Shown in pieces: positions 50,583 through 59,184 of a stretch of DNA of 64,000 nt (the first letter of the stretch is position 1; every line of letters begins with the position of its first letter). The position numbers and the translations under genes were made by a program. The DNA is from an uncultured Eubacteriales bacterium. Its GTDB lineage: Bacteria; Bacillota; Clostridia; Oscillospirales; Acutalibacteraceae. The notes beneath the pieces are model-generated. The model saw only the letters and a program-made list of their open reading frames with translations, made no database searches and was not told where the DNA came from. The stretch is taken from positions 1-64,000 of the forward strand of contig CAKTFN010000006.1 in NCBI GenBank assembly GCA_934561055.1, read 5' to 3'.

Positions 50583-50610
50583 TTGACAAATCAAAAATTT
50601 CTGATATAAT
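50583..50610 (+). promoter_or_regulatory. SigA-type promoter of the small membrane protein
   Basis: TTGACA (50583-50588), 16 bp, TGATATAAT with an extended -10 (50602-50610). The 80-nt leader contains GAACG/CGTTC- and CGGC/GCCG-type short hairpins. Confidence 0.82.
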
Positions 50611-50692
50611 CAAAGCATAGAAATCAAGAACGAATGTTCGGCCGGCGTTCTGCCGACGTATTATGTTTGAAAGAAGTTTGGAGGAACTCATC

Positions 50693-50911
50693 ATGTTTTC
50701 ATCAGCAACTGTTTTCTTTTCGGTATATATTCCGCTCGTCATCCTTGCGGTTCTCGCAATAATTTTTGAAGAAAAACTCATCGCTTTTGAGCAAAAAATC
50801 AAACGTGCCCTTTTCGGAAAATCAAAAAGCAAAAGCACAAAAAGAAGATATTGCTCAAACTCCCAATCGGCAAGAGCAAGAAAAGAAAGAGACGTAAGAC
50901 ACGCAGCGTAA
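50693..50911 (+). CDS. Small single-pass membrane protein with basic tail
   Basis: 72 aa. ATG at 50693 follows GGAGG by 8 nt. One membrane helix (about 3-25), then EEKLIAFEQKIKRALFG and a highly basic Lys/Arg/Ser tail (about 40-72) that should lie in the cytosol. It has its own strong promoter, a structured leader and its own terminator. No family is recognised. Size and charge recall type I toxin-like or SpoV-like small membrane proteins, but no antisense RNA is evident. Confidence 0.68.
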   Translation: MFSSATVFFSVYIPLVILAVLAIIFEEKLIAFEQKIKRALFGKSKSKSTKRRYCSNSQSARARKERDVRHAA

Positions 50912-50940
50912 AACTTTCGCAAAAAATTCTGTGAACTCAT

Positions 50941-50970
50941 ACGGATGCCTCAAAAGCATCCGTTATTTCT
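50941..50970 (+). terminator. Terminator of the small membrane protein gene
   Basis: ACGGATGC/GCATCCGT stem with a 7-nt loop followed by TATTTCTTT. Confidence 0.82.
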
Positions 50971-51079
50971 TTACCTAAAAATCAAAGTTTTAAGAAATTT
51001 GCATAAATTCGGCCGTGTGTGAAAAACTATCTTTGATTAAACAGAAAGGCGGCGTCCGGTAATCTTTCCGGGAAAAACT

Positions 51080-51775
51080 ATGATTAAATCGAAACTGAAA
51101 TTTTTCTTCCGAAATCTTGCTTTTATCCTTGCCGTTTTTTCAGCGCTTAATTTTGCGCTCATCGGTTCCGGAAACGAAAGCGTTGAAACGCTTTCAAAGC
51201 TTGGCTCACGCGGACAGGAAGTCCGCCAGATTCAGCAAAAACTCAAATCGTTAGGCTATTACAAAGGCTCGGTTGACGGGATTTTCGGCGTTCAAACAAA
51301 GTCCGCCGTCACGGCTTTTCAAAAAAAATGCGGAATTACCGCAGACGGAATCGCAGGTCCGAAAACGCTGAAATATCTCGGAATCACGGCCGCATCGGCT
51401 TCGTCGTCGAGCGGAAAATACTCTTCAAACGATGTTACACTTCTTGCAAAGCTCATTGCGGCCGAAGCACGGGGCGAAGGCTATACCGGGCAGGTTGCGG
51501 TCGGAGCAGTCGTTCTGAACCGGGTGAAACATTCGTCCTTTCCGGACACAGTTGCAGGCGTAATCTATCAAAAAGGCGCATTCTCCGCCGTCAACGACAG
51601 CAACTGGAACACTTCTCCGAACGAAACGTCAAGAAAAGCCGCTCAGGACTGCATCAACGGTTGGGATCCGAGCGGCGGAGCGATATACTATTATAACCCG
51701 AAAAAGACGTCTAATTCTTTTATGCTTTCACGGCCGGTCATCAAAACCATCGGAAACCATGTTTTTTGCAAGTAA
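51080..51775 (+). CDS. sleB: Spore cortex-lytic enzyme SleB-like
   Basis: 231 aa. N-terminal export signal (about 8-30), a peptidoglycan-binding domain (about 38-95, with GSRGQEVRQIQQKLKSLGYY and DGIFGVQTKSAV), and a C-terminal Hydrolase_2/SleB catalytic domain (LLAKLIAAEARGEGYTGQVAV..., with the catalytic Glu in AEARGE, and GGAIYYYNP). SleB is a lytic transglycosylase that opens the spore cortex at germination. The usual partner ypeB is not adjacent. Length is normal for the family. RBS is weak (GGGAAAAACT). Confidence 0.93.
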   Translation: MIKSKLKFFFRNLAFILAVFSALNFALIGSGNESVETLSKLGSRGQEVRQIQQKLKSLGYYKGSVDGIFGVQTKSAVTAFQKKCGITADGIAGPKTLKYLGITAASASSSSGKYSSNDVTLLAKLIAAEARGEGYTGQVAVGAVVLNRVKHSSFPDTVAGVIYQKGAFSAVNDSNWNTSPNETSRKAAQDCINGWDPSGGAIYYYNPKKTSNSFMLSRPVIKTIGNHVFCK

Positions 51776-51779
51776 AAAA

Positions 51780-51809
51780 CGGGGGCACCCTTTTGGGCAC
51801 CCCCGCTTT
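51780..51809. terminator. Bidirectional terminator between sleB and hsp20
   Basis: GGGGGCACCC / GGGCACCCCC hairpin with a TTTT loop (two internal mismatches) between convergent stops. Confidence 0.75.
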
Positions 51810-51819
51810 GCTTATGGCA

Positions 51820-52272
51820 TTATTCGATTTCAAGATGATGGCTCTTGGATTCGACTTCCGTTTTCTTCGGCATATTCAGCTTCAAAACACCGTCTTCATA
51901 TTTTGCGGTGATTTCATCGGCCTTAACACCGGTCAAATCAAACTGACGGCTGTATGAACCGTAAGAGCGTTCGCAACGGACATATTTGCCTTTCTTGTCC
52001 TTTTCCTCATGTTCGGAATGACGTTCGGCACTGATTGTCAAAACGTCGTTGTTGATGTCAAGGTTAATGTCCTTCTTCTCAAAGCCGGGGAGATCGGCTT
52101 CAAGCTCATAATGGTCGCCTTCATCTTTGATGTCGGTCTTGAATTCATCAAGCGCCTGAGAGTCAAAGAATCCGAACGGATTTGCAAAAACTTTGTTTTC
52201 AAAATCTTCCATCTCACGGAAAGGATTATAAAGGGAATTATTTTTTCTTGAATACGGTCTGAGATCAAACAT
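51820..52272 (-). CDS. Hsp20/alpha-crystallin small heat-shock protein
   Basis: 150 aa cytosolic chaperone. Variable N-terminus (1-40, with SRKNNSLYNPFREME), alpha-crystallin domain from about 45 (DIKDEGDHYELEADLPGFEKKDI, with ELEADLPGF) to 140, including YEDGVLKLNMPK, the A-x-x-x-n-GVL motif, and a short tail. It holds unfolded proteins without ATP. A SigA-like promoter lies about 190 bp upstream; no CIRCE element is visible. Confidence 0.95.
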   Translation of the reverse strand: MFDLRPYSRKNNSLYNPFREMEDFENKVFANPFGFFDSQALDEFKTDIKDEGDHYELEADLPGFEKKDINLDINNDVLTISAERHSEHEEKDKKGKYVRCERSYGSYSRQFDLTGVKADEITAKYEDGVLKLNMPKKTEVESKSHHLEIE

Positions 52273-52464
52273 AAAACATACCTTCTTTAAATTGAAATAT
52301 TTAATATTATTTTGAAGCGGTTTTCGTTTTGCCGACCCGCCTCCTGCCGGCTGTTCTGATTATTCCGCTCATTCGGCGGTCATATTCATATTACACATTG
52401 GTATCATCTCCAAGGTTTCTTTTGCGATTCCCTTGCGGTTCTCGCTTTCCTTATTTACGAGTAC

Positions 52465-52492
52465 ATTATAGCACAAACACTTGATTTGACAA
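52465..52492 (-). promoter_or_regulatory. Promoter of the hsp20 gene
   Basis: Minus-strand TTGTCA (52487-52492), 16 bp, TATAAT (52465-52470). It leaves an untranslated leader of about 190 nt (52273-52460) that contains no gene but could be thermosensing; this is not shown by the sequence. Confidence 0.65.
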
Positions 52493-52553
52493 TAATCTCA
52501 TGGTATAATCATAACATAGTTTGTTGTGCCGTCAGCACAAAGGAGTGCATTTT

Positions 52554-53723
52554 ATGAACAAAACCGCGGTTTTGAATACCTTTTTGCAAAACAACTCTCT
52601 TGACATGCTTCTTGAAGCGGTCAGCGTTCAGCTCGGCTGTCCGTTGATTGTTACGGACAACGCTTTTCACATCATTTCTTCTTTTGCGGCAAAGGGTTTT
52701 GAAGACAGCGAATACCGCAAAGCAGTCTCGCACAGCGAACTTCCGCTTTCCGCCTGCGGCGAAATTTCAAAGGCACTTGAAGAAAACGGGAGTGAAAGAG
52801 TTTTTACAAAAACGGGCGGAAAGAACGTCGGCGTTGCCGTTTTGAAAAGTGCCGGCGTTTCGCTCGGATACATTATATATATTCTTTTTGAAACCGCTCC
52901 GCCGCTTGAAAGCGATTGCCTTTTTTGCGAAAGCCTCATCGCAAAGCAGTTTTATACCGACCGCCGAACCTCGGCCGCACCGCTTGACACAGCCGAAGAA
53001 ATTCTCATTGAGCTGCTCGACGGAAAGTTCTCAAGCGAGGACGTTTTTCGTCTGAAAGTTTCGGGAACTTTCCTTTCTTCATTTAACCCCGATCGTGTTG
53101 CACTCATCGAGCTTTCATCCGACGCCGGAGAAAAGCTCAAAAACGAGCATCTCGCCCGCTCTCTTTCGCAAAATTTTCACGCTTCTCATCCGCTTTTTTA
53201 CGGCGGAAAACTAATTCTTTTTCTTCATGAGGATCACGACGCCCAAATGCTTCGCGACGTTATCAAAAATTACAACCTCAAAGCAATCCTTTCCGAAAAG
53301 ATTGAAAGCCTTTATTCGCTTCATGAAGAATTTCCGAAGCTTTGCGACGTTCTCGGCTACCTGAAAGAAAAACAGCCGCCCTTTCTTGAAAAGAGCGGCG
53401 ACTATAAACTTCTCATGCTTTTGAAAAAAAGCGAAAAGGATTTCGGATTCATCGAAGAAAAAATCAAATCCGTTTTTGAACACGACCTCAAAAACAATTC
53501 CGAACTTTGCCTCACGCTTTATACTTACCTCACATGCCACCACTCATTGCAGGAGACCTGTGAACGGCTTTTCACTCACAGAAACACGGTTCAGTACAGG
53601 ATAAGAAAGCTTCGGGACGACTTTGAAATCGAAATTGACGAACCGGACGGAGAACTCAGCCTTCTTCTTTCGCTTTCAGCCGCATTGATAAAACTCGGAA
53701 ACGAGGAAATTTTCATAAGATAA
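52554..53723 (+). CDS. PucR/CdaR-family transcriptional regulator
   Basis: About 389 aa. The C-terminal 60 residues carry the PucR-type helix-turn-helix (LTLYTYLTCHHSLQETCERLFTHRNTVQYRIRKL, of which HRNTVQYRIRKL is the signature). The N-terminal part (about 1-120) reads as a GAF/PAS-like sensor (ITDNAFHIISSF-type strand order), and the middle resembles the GGDEF-like domain of CdaR proteins. Regulators of this group control purine, sugar-acid or amino-acid catabolism. The ATG at 52554 has AAGGAG 8 nt upstream. It is convergent with livF and may or may not regulate the liv operon. Confidence 0.82.
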   Translation: MNKTAVLNTFLQNNSLDMLLEAVSVQLGCPLIVTDNAFHIISSFAAKGFEDSEYRKAVSHSELPLSACGEISKALEENGSERVFTKTGGKNVGVAVLKSAGVSLGYIIYILFETAPPLESDCLFCESLIAKQFYTDRRTSAAPLDTAEEILIELLDGKFSSEDVFRLKVSGTFLSSFNPDRVALIELSSDAGEKLKNEHLARSLSQNFHASHPLFYGGKLILFLHEDHDAQMLRDVIKNYNLKAILSEKIESLYSLHEEFPKLCDVLGYLKEKQPPFLEKSGDYKLLMLLKKSEKDFGFIEEKIKSVFEHDLKNNSELCLTLYTYLTCHHSLQETCERLFTHRNTVQYRIRKLRDDFEIEIDEPDGELSLLLSLSAALIKLGNEEIFIR

Positions 53724-53726
53724 CAA

Positions 53727-53765
53727 CAAGCTCCGCCAACGGGTTCAAACCGGAAGCGGAGCTTG
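53727..53765. terminator. Bidirectional terminator between the PucR-like gene and livF
   Basis: CAAGCTCCGC/GCGGAGCTTG stem with an inner ACGGGTT/AACCGG-type pairing. Confidence 0.82.
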
Positions 53766-53769
53766 CTTA

Positions 53770-54492
53770 TTATTTTGTTTTTCCGAGATAAGCTTCTTTG
53801 ATTGTTTCGTCGGCAAGAAGCTCTGCGCCGGTGCCTTCTTTTGTGATTCGTCCGGTCTCCATAACATATGCCTTGTCGGCAATTTTGAGCGCCATGTTTG
53901 CGTTCTGCTCAATGAGCAAAACGGTGATTCCCTCGTCATTAATCTGACGGATAATCGAAAAGATATCCTGAACAACGAGCGGAGCAAGACCCAACGACGG
54001 TTCGTCCATCATGATAAGCTTCGGAGAACTCATGAGCGCTCTTCCGACGGCAAGCATCTGCTGCTCGCCTCCCGAAAGCGTTCCGGCAAGCTGCCACGAA
54101 CGTTCTTTCAAGCGCGGAAAAAGCTCATAGACGTGTTCCGTGTCCTTTTGAATCGCCTTTTTGTCTTTTCTGAGATATGCGCCGATTTTAAGGTTCTCCG
54201 AAACGGTAAGATTCGGAAAAACACGCCTTCCTTCAGGAACAAGGGTCACACCTTTTGAAACGATGAAGTCCGGCGTCTTTCCGGAAATTTCGGTTCCCTC
54301 AAAAATGATTGAAGCGTTCTTCGGCTTGACAATTCCGGAAACGGTTTTGAGAACCGTACTTTTTCCGGCACCGTTTGCACCGATGAGGGTCACAATTTTT
54401 CCCTTCGGAACGTCAAACGAAATTCCTTTAACGGCTTCGATTCCGCCGTAGGAAACAAGAAGATCTTTAATTTCAAGAATATTCTCACTCAT
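53770..54492 (-). CDS. livF: Branched-chain amino acid ABC transporter ATPase LivF
   Basis: 240 aa. Walker A GANGAGKST (about 38-46), Q-loop and VPEGRRVFPNLTV typical of LivF, signature LSGGEQQM, Walker B LIMMDEPSLGLAP and switch His replaced in context LLIEQNANMAL, which is the LivF form. Pairs with LivG as the energy unit. Its start overlaps the livG stop by 8 bp. Confidence 0.96.
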   Translation of the reverse strand: MSENILEIKDLLVSYGGIEAVKGISFDVPKGKIVTLIGANGAGKSTVLKTVSGIVKPKNASIIFEGTEISGKTPDFIVSKGVTLVPEGRRVFPNLTVSENLKIGAYLRKDKKAIQKDTEHVYELFPRLKERSWQLAGTLSGGEQQMLAVGRALMSSPKLIMMDEPSLGLAPLVVQDIFSIIRQINDEGITVLLIEQNANMALKIADKAYVMETGRITKEGTGAELLADETIKEAYLGKTK

Positions 54493-55357
54493 CTTCAGTC
54501 ACCCCCAGGTATGCGTCGATAACACGCTGATTGTTCTGAATCTCTGCCGGAGTACCTTTTGCGATGAGCTTTCCGAAGTCAATTACATAAATTCTGTCGG
54601 AAATATCCATAACAAGATTCATATGATGTTCGATTATGAAAATCGTCAATCCGAAATCATCACGGATTTTTTTGATGAAAGCGGTGAGTTCGTCCGTCTC
54701 CTGCGGATTCATACCTGCGGCAGGTTCATCAAGGAGAAGAAGTTTCGGATTCGTTGCAAGCGCGCGGGCAATTTCAAGGTGGCGCTGCTTTCCGTAAGGA
54801 AGTGCAGTTGCCTTTTCGTCCATAACATCGTCAAGGTCAAGAATTTTCAAAAGTTCAAGGCATTCATCCTTCATCTTCTTTTCTTCTTTTGCGTTGAGCT
54901 TGAACGTTGCGGTAAAAAGGTTGCTCTTTCTTCTCATGTGCTTTGCAACAAGAACGTTTTCAAAAACCGTCATCGACTTGAAAAGGCGGATGTTCTGAAA
55001 CGTTCTCGCAATGCCGCGTTTTGCGATTGCGTCCGGCTTGAGAGTGAGAACTTTTTTCCCGTGCTTCGGCTTTGAAGCATACTTCTCTTTGTTTTCGCCG
55101 GCATAAAGCTTTTTCATCTTTCCGTGAGGATGATTGCGGGCAATCGGTTTTCCGAGAAAGTCAACTTCGCCGTTCGTCGGCTCGTAAACGCCCGTGATGA
55201 CATTGAAAGCCGTTGTTTTTCCGGCGCCGTTCGGTCCAATGATCGAAACGATTTCGCCCTCGTTAATTTCAAGCGAAAGGTCGTTGACGGCAACAACTCC
55301 GCCGAACTGCATTGTGATATCGCTCAGGCGAAGAACATTCTTTTTTTCTTCACTCAT
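54485..55357 (-). CDS. livG: Branched-chain amino acid ABC transporter ATPase LivG
   Basis: 290 aa. Walker A GPNGAGKTT, Walker B LLLLDEPAAGMNP and IIEHHMNLVM as the LivG switch region. The signature motif reads LPYGKQRHLE, as in LivG proteins. About 30 residues between the N-terminal core and the TFQNIRLF motif are an extra Lys-rich stretch (KMKKLYAGENKEKYASKPKH), making it longer than the usual 255 aa. ATG overlaps the livM stop. Confidence 0.95.
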   Translation of the reverse strand: MSEEKKNVLRLSDITMQFGGVVAVNDLSLEINEGEIVSIIGPNGAGKTTAFNVITGVYEPTNGEVDFLGKPIARNHPHGKMKKLYAGENKEKYASKPKHGKKVLTLKPDAIAKRGIARTFQNIRLFKSMTVFENVLVAKHMRRKSNLFTATFKLNAKEEKKMKDECLELLKILDLDDVMDEKATALPYGKQRHLEIARALATNPKLLLLDEPAAGMNPQETDELTAFIKKIRDDFGLTIFIIEHHMNLVMDISDRIYVIDFGKLIAKGTPAEIQNNQRVIDAYLGVTEDE

Positions 55358-56490
55358 TTCGTCACGACCTCCTTCTTTTCGGTTTTCTTTTCGGGCTTTT
55401 TCTTTTTGCGTTTGATTTTATCGATTATCCGCGAGAAAGAAAATTCCTTGTCGCCCATAATGCCTTGACGGAAGAAGAGAACGATAATCATGATGATGAC
55501 CGAAAAAACAACTTTTCTGAATCCGCCGCGGAAAAGCGAAGATTCGATTCCGAGGAACGAACCGCTGTCAAGACCGCGAAGCCACCATTCGCTCGCCGCA
55601 ATATAAAGGAACGAAGCGATGCAGCTTCCGCTGATTGAACCGATTCCGCCGACAACAACAATGAGCAAAATTTCATATGTCATTGCGGATTTGAAAGCGG
55701 TCGCCTGGATTGTGCTTTGGTGCATTGCAAGCAGTGCGCCGCCGATTCCCGCAAAGAACGAACTGATAATGAACGAAATCTGTTTATGCGAGGCAAGGTT
55801 GATGCCCATGGCCTCGGCGGCGATTTCGTCGTCACGAATTGCTTTGAGCGCACGTCCGTAGGTTGAATTGATGAAAAGGACGATGAGCAAAACGCAAATC
55901 ACGGTTATCGCAAGCGCAATTGTACTTGAAAATTTCGGTGAACCGAACCAATCCGTTGCAAGTGAATCAAATGTCGGATAACCCCTCAAAAGGTTTGAAC
56001 CGTTGGTGAGCGGTCCGAACTTATCCCACTGAACAAACGCACGGATAATTTCGGCAAAGCCGAGCGTTGCGATTGCAAGGTAGTCGCTCTTGAGGCGCAG
56101 TACCGGAAGACCGATAAGAAAAGCGAAGATTCCCGCAATAAGTCCGGCAACGATAAGCGCAAGCGGCCACGGAATCGGACTTTTAACAAGTCCGCCGTCG
56201 AAATACTGATAAACGCTGTCTCGCATTTCGGCCGGAATCGTAAGAATCGCATAGGTGTATGCACCGATGAGCATGAAACCGGCCTGGCCGAGCGAGAAAA
56301 GACCGGTGAAGCCGTTGAGAAGGTTCATTGAAACGGCAACAAGCGCATATACGCAGCTTTTTTTGACAACCGAGAAGAAGAGAGACGTTCTCGGCGCAAC
56401 CATTTCGGCAATTATGTCAACGGCGAAAAGGAGGGCAACAATCACGAAAAGAGCAATGACATCAATTTTTTTATTCTTTTTGTTAAGCAT
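55354..56490 (-). CDS. livM: Branched-chain amino acid ABC transporter permease LivM
   Basis: 378 aa, about ten membrane helices. The LivM signature SGYYLAI... appears as LRLKSDYLAIATLGFAEIIR, with NGFTGLFSLGQAGFM near the N-terminus and GRALKAIRDDEIAAEAMGI as the cytoplasmic loop that meets the ATPase. A Lys/Glu-rich C-terminal tail (from KRKKKKPEKK) is extra. Co-transcribed with livH and livG. Confidence 0.95.
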   Translation of the reverse strand: MLNKKNKKIDVIALFVIVALLFAVDIIAEMVAPRTSLFFSVVKKSCVYALVAVSMNLLNGFTGLFSLGQAGFMLIGAYTYAILTIPAEMRDSVYQYFDGGLVKSPIPWPLALIVAGLIAGIFAFLIGLPVLRLKSDYLAIATLGFAEIIRAFVQWDKFGPLTNGSNLLRGYPTFDSLATDWFGSPKFSSTIALAITVICVLLIVLFINSTYGRALKAIRDDEIAAEAMGINLASHKQISFIISSFFAGIGGALLAMHQSTIQATAFKSAMTYEILLIVVVGGIGSISGSCIASFLYIAASEWWLRGLDSGSFLGIESSLFRGGFRKVVFSVIIMIIVLFFRQGIMGDKEFSFSRIIDKIKRKKKKPEKKTEKKEVVTK

Positions 56491-56504
56491 TACTTTCCCC
56501 TCCT

Positions 56505-57398
56505 TTAAACTTTGTCAATATTCTTTTCACCGAAGATTCCCGTCGGTTTAACGCAGAGAATAACGATGAGAAGAGCAAAAGTGAATGCGTCGGAGAAAGT
56601 TGTGAGTCCCGCACCCTTGATTATGTTTTCGCAAATACCGATTATGAACGCACCGACAACCGCACCAGGAATTGAACCGATTCCGCCGAATACGGCCGCA
56701 ACGAATGCCTTGAGTCCGGGCATTGCACCGGAGGTCGGCATAACCGACGTATAGTTCGTGAAATACAAAAGCGAACCGACAGCGGCAAGGAACGAACCGA
56801 TGACGAATGTCATTGAAATAACCTTGTTGATTTTTACGCCCATGAGCTGACTCGTTTCAAAATCTTTTGAAACGGCTCGCATTGCAATACCGATTTTTGT
56901 ATACTTAATGAGAAGTACCAAAACAACGATGAGCACAAGCGTGAGAATCGGCGTAATTACGGTAACACGCTTTGTTGCGGCGCCGAAAACGCTGATTGTG
57001 TCCGAAATATACGGAATTTTCGGATATGTCTGCGGAAGACCGCCGGTGATATAAAGCGCAAGATTCTGAATAAGATATGAAACGCCGATTGCGGAAATCA
57101 TGACCGACATTCTCGGAGCCGTTCTGAGCGGCTTATAAGCAAGCTTTTCAATCAGCACGCCGAGAATTACCGTTGAAACGAGAACGATCGGCATTGCGAC
57201 ATAAATCGGAAGCGAGGCCGAAGTATAAACCATTACAAGGCCGGCCACCATGAAGATGTCGCCGTGGGCAAAGTTAATCAGTCGTAAAATTCCGTAAACC
57301 ATTGTGTATCCGATTGCAATCAGAGCGTACTGACCGCCGACGGATATACCGGCAAGAATATACGGCAAGTTTTTTTGAATAAAAGCTTCAAAATTCAT
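56505..57398 (-). CDS. livH: Branched-chain amino acid ABC transporter permease LivH
   Basis: About 297 aa with eight to nine membrane helices. LivH features: GGQYALIAIGYTMVYGILRLINFAHGD at the N-terminus (ALIAIGYTMVYG, NFAHGD) and the loop GIAMRAVSKDFETSQLMGV. The ATG at 57398 follows GGAGG by 6 nt; 11 codons upstream in frame are excluded. Lies 260 bp after livK, beyond the attenuating hairpins. Confidence 0.95.
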   Translation of the reverse strand: MNFEAFIQKNLPYILAGISVGGQYALIAIGYTMVYGILRLINFAHGDIFMVAGLVMVYTSASLPIYVAMPIVLVSTVILGVLIEKLAYKPLRTAPRMSVMISAIGVSYLIQNLALYITGGLPQTYPKIPYISDTISVFGAATKRVTVITPILTLVLIVVLVLLIKYTKIGIAMRAVSKDFETSQLMGVKINKVISMTFVIGSFLAAVGSLLYFTNYTSVMPTSGAMPGLKAFVAAVFGGIGSIPGAVVGAFIIGICENIIKGAGLTTFSDAFTFALLIVILCVKPTGIFGEKNIDKV

Positions 57399-57543
57399 TT
57401 TTTTCCTCCGTTTTAAAATCAGCGGCCGCAAAAGCCGCGGGCGGGAAGTCTCACTCTTTCAAATACAACCGAAGAGAGTCGAAAAACACTCATTCGGCTC
57501 CTTTCGAATATATTTGAAGAAAATGAGAGTTGATTGCAAAGTC

Positions 57544-57601
57544 GATTCCGGCGAGCCGGAATCTAACAAAACGGTTTGCCGAGTAAAGCCCCGGCAAACC
57601 G
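57544..57601 (-). terminator. Attenuator with two hairpins between livK and livH
   Basis: CGGTTTGCCG/CGGCAAACCG (57572-57601) followed by TTTTGTTAG on the minus strand, then a second perfect stem GATTCCGGC/GCCGGAATC (57544-57563) with a 2-nt loop. Partial termination here would keep LivK in excess over the membrane parts. Confidence 0.78.
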
Positions 57602-57657
57602 ATACAAGCAAAAATATCAATAAATCAGATTCAAAAATATCTTAAACTTGTTTTGAA

Positions 57658-58872
57658 TTAAACACCCTGTTCGGCAACGAAATCCCAAGCACCGGTTTCG
57701 GTGTTTGCGTTCTTAACGAATGCGGTGTCTCTCTTTGCGTCGCCGGTTTCGTTGAATTCAATCTTGCCGGAAACGCCTGTGTACGAAACAGAGGGAAGAG
57801 CCTTCATAACGTCTGCCGGAGCGGTTGAGCCGGCCTTTTTGAGTGCTTCGAGAGCAACAAAGTATGCGTCGTAACCCATTGCGGTAACTGCCGCAACGGT
57901 GTCATCGCCGCCGTTGTTGGTCTTTGCCTGGCTGTCTTCGTTGATCCACTTTTTGATGCCTTCATCGAATTCCTTGTTGCCGCCTTCCTGATAGAAGGTT
58001 GTAACATAAATTTTCGCGTCGGTTCCCTTTGCGGCTTTAAGGATAACGTTTGAATCCCATGTGTCGCTCGCAAGGAGGGGAAGTCCGGTGCCCTGTGAGG
58101 TTGACTGTTCAACGATGAGCTGAGCGTAAGAAATCGAGGTCGGTGAGAAGATTACGTCGCAGTTCTGGTTCTTTGCGTTGGTGAGGTACGAAGTGAAGTC
58201 AGAGTTTCCTTCGGGGAAATCTTCCTTAACAACGCTTCCGCCGAGAGCTTCAAAAGCCTTTGTGAAGTAATTTGCAAGACCCTGGTCATAGTCGTTTCCG
58301 AGCTGAGCAAGGATATAAGCCTTCTTTGCTTTGAGTTCCTTGAAAGCGTAGTTCGCAAGAACGGTACCCTGGAACGGATCAAGGAAGCAAATGCGGAAGT
58401 AATGGCTGTTTCCTTCGGTTACCTGCGGATTGGTGCAGGTTACGCCGATTGCGGGAATTCCTGCGCTCTGGAAAACGGGTGAGCCTGCGATTGCAACGCT
58501 TGAGCCGTATGAACCGAGGGCAACGGAAACGCCTGCCGAAACAAGAGTCTGAGCAGCAGTCGGAGCCTTATCGGTTGAAGATTCGTTATCAACGATTTCA
58601 AGCTTTACGTCATAAGTCTTTCCGCCGATTTCAACGGTCGGAGCAACGTGGTTTGCATACTGCATACCGAGGATTTCCTGCTTTCCGCCTGCACCGTTGT
58701 CACCGGACTGAGGTTCAAAAACGCCGATTTTTACAACGTCGTTTCCGGAAGCGCTGTCGCTTGAGCTTTCGCCCGAAGCGGAAGGATCGGTTGTTGTGTC
58801 ACCCGAGCCGCCGCAAGCAACGAGAGAGAAAACGAGAAGAGCAGCGAGTAAAAGAGCTAACAGTTTTTTCAT
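57658..58872 (-). CDS. livK: Branched-chain amino acid binding lipoprotein LivK
   Basis: About 404 aa. Lipoprotein signal with lipobox VACG (Cys near residue 20), a Ser/Asp/Thr linker, and a type I periplasmic-binding fold: VVKIGVFEPQSGDNGAGG, YASSVAIAGSPVFQ-like stretch (GSYGSSVAIAGSPVFQSAGIP), and GYDAYFVALEALKKAG near the end. Recognises Leu/Ile/Val or a related amino acid. The ATG at 58872 follows GGAGG by 8 nt. Confidence 0.95.
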   Translation of the reverse strand: MKKLLALLLAALLVFSLVACGGSGDTTTDPSASGESSSDSASGNDVVKIGVFEPQSGDNGAGGKQEILGMQYANHVAPTVEIGGKTYDVKLEIVDNESSTDKAPTAAQTLVSAGVSVALGSYGSSVAIAGSPVFQSAGIPAIGVTCTNPQVTEGNSHYFRICFLDPFQGTVLANYAFKELKAKKAYILAQLGNDYDQGLANYFTKAFEALGGSVVKEDFPEGNSDFTSYLTNAKNQNCDVIFSPTSISYAQLIVEQSTSQGTGLPLLASDTWDSNVILKAAKGTDAKIYVTTFYQEGGNKEFDEGIKKWINEDSQAKTNNGGDDTVAAVTAMGYDAYFVALEALKKAGSTAPADVMKALPSVSYTGVSGKIEFNETGDAKRDTAFVKNANTETGAWDFVAEQGV

Positions 58873-58961
58873 GATTTTTTCCTCCAATCTTTTTTCTGTT
58901 GGCTGTGCCGAAAGTCAACGCATAACAAAAAAACAAAATATGCGTGGATTTAGACTTTTTC

Positions 58962-58990
58962 ATTATATACTACGGGGAATATTTTTGCAA
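58962..58990 (-). promoter_or_regulatory. SigA-type promoter of the liv operon
   Basis: Minus-strand TTGCAA (58985-58990), 17 bp, TATAAT (58962-58967), 90 bp before the livK ATG. Confidence 0.78.
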
Positions 58991-59184
58991 TAAAAGACTT
59001 TATATTTTTTGGGCAAGCGAAAAAATTTATGAACTTTTACTATAATTTTCAACATTTTATTCCAAACTATGCGAAAAACTTACAAAATCCGTATAAAAAT
59101 TATACAAAAATCCTGTATTTTTATTGCCATACGAAAAAGTGAGTGACCGCTCACCGCATTTTTACGATGAAGATCCGTTCTCTT
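58991..59184. other. Intergenic region between livK promoter and ddh stop
   Basis: Strongly A+T-rich. A short stem GTGAG/CTCAC followed by TTTTTC on the minus strand (about 59138-59158) is a weak candidate terminator for ddh. No gene is seen. Confidence 0.4.

Noticed and set aside
52273..52520. CIRCE element upstream of hsp20
   Set aside because: No TTAGCACTC-N9-GAGTGCTAA repeat is visible; only a SigA-like promoter was found.
52554..58872. PucR-like gene as proven regulator of the liv operon
   Set aside because: It is only adjacent and convergent; no shared operator could be pointed out, so the link is not claimed.
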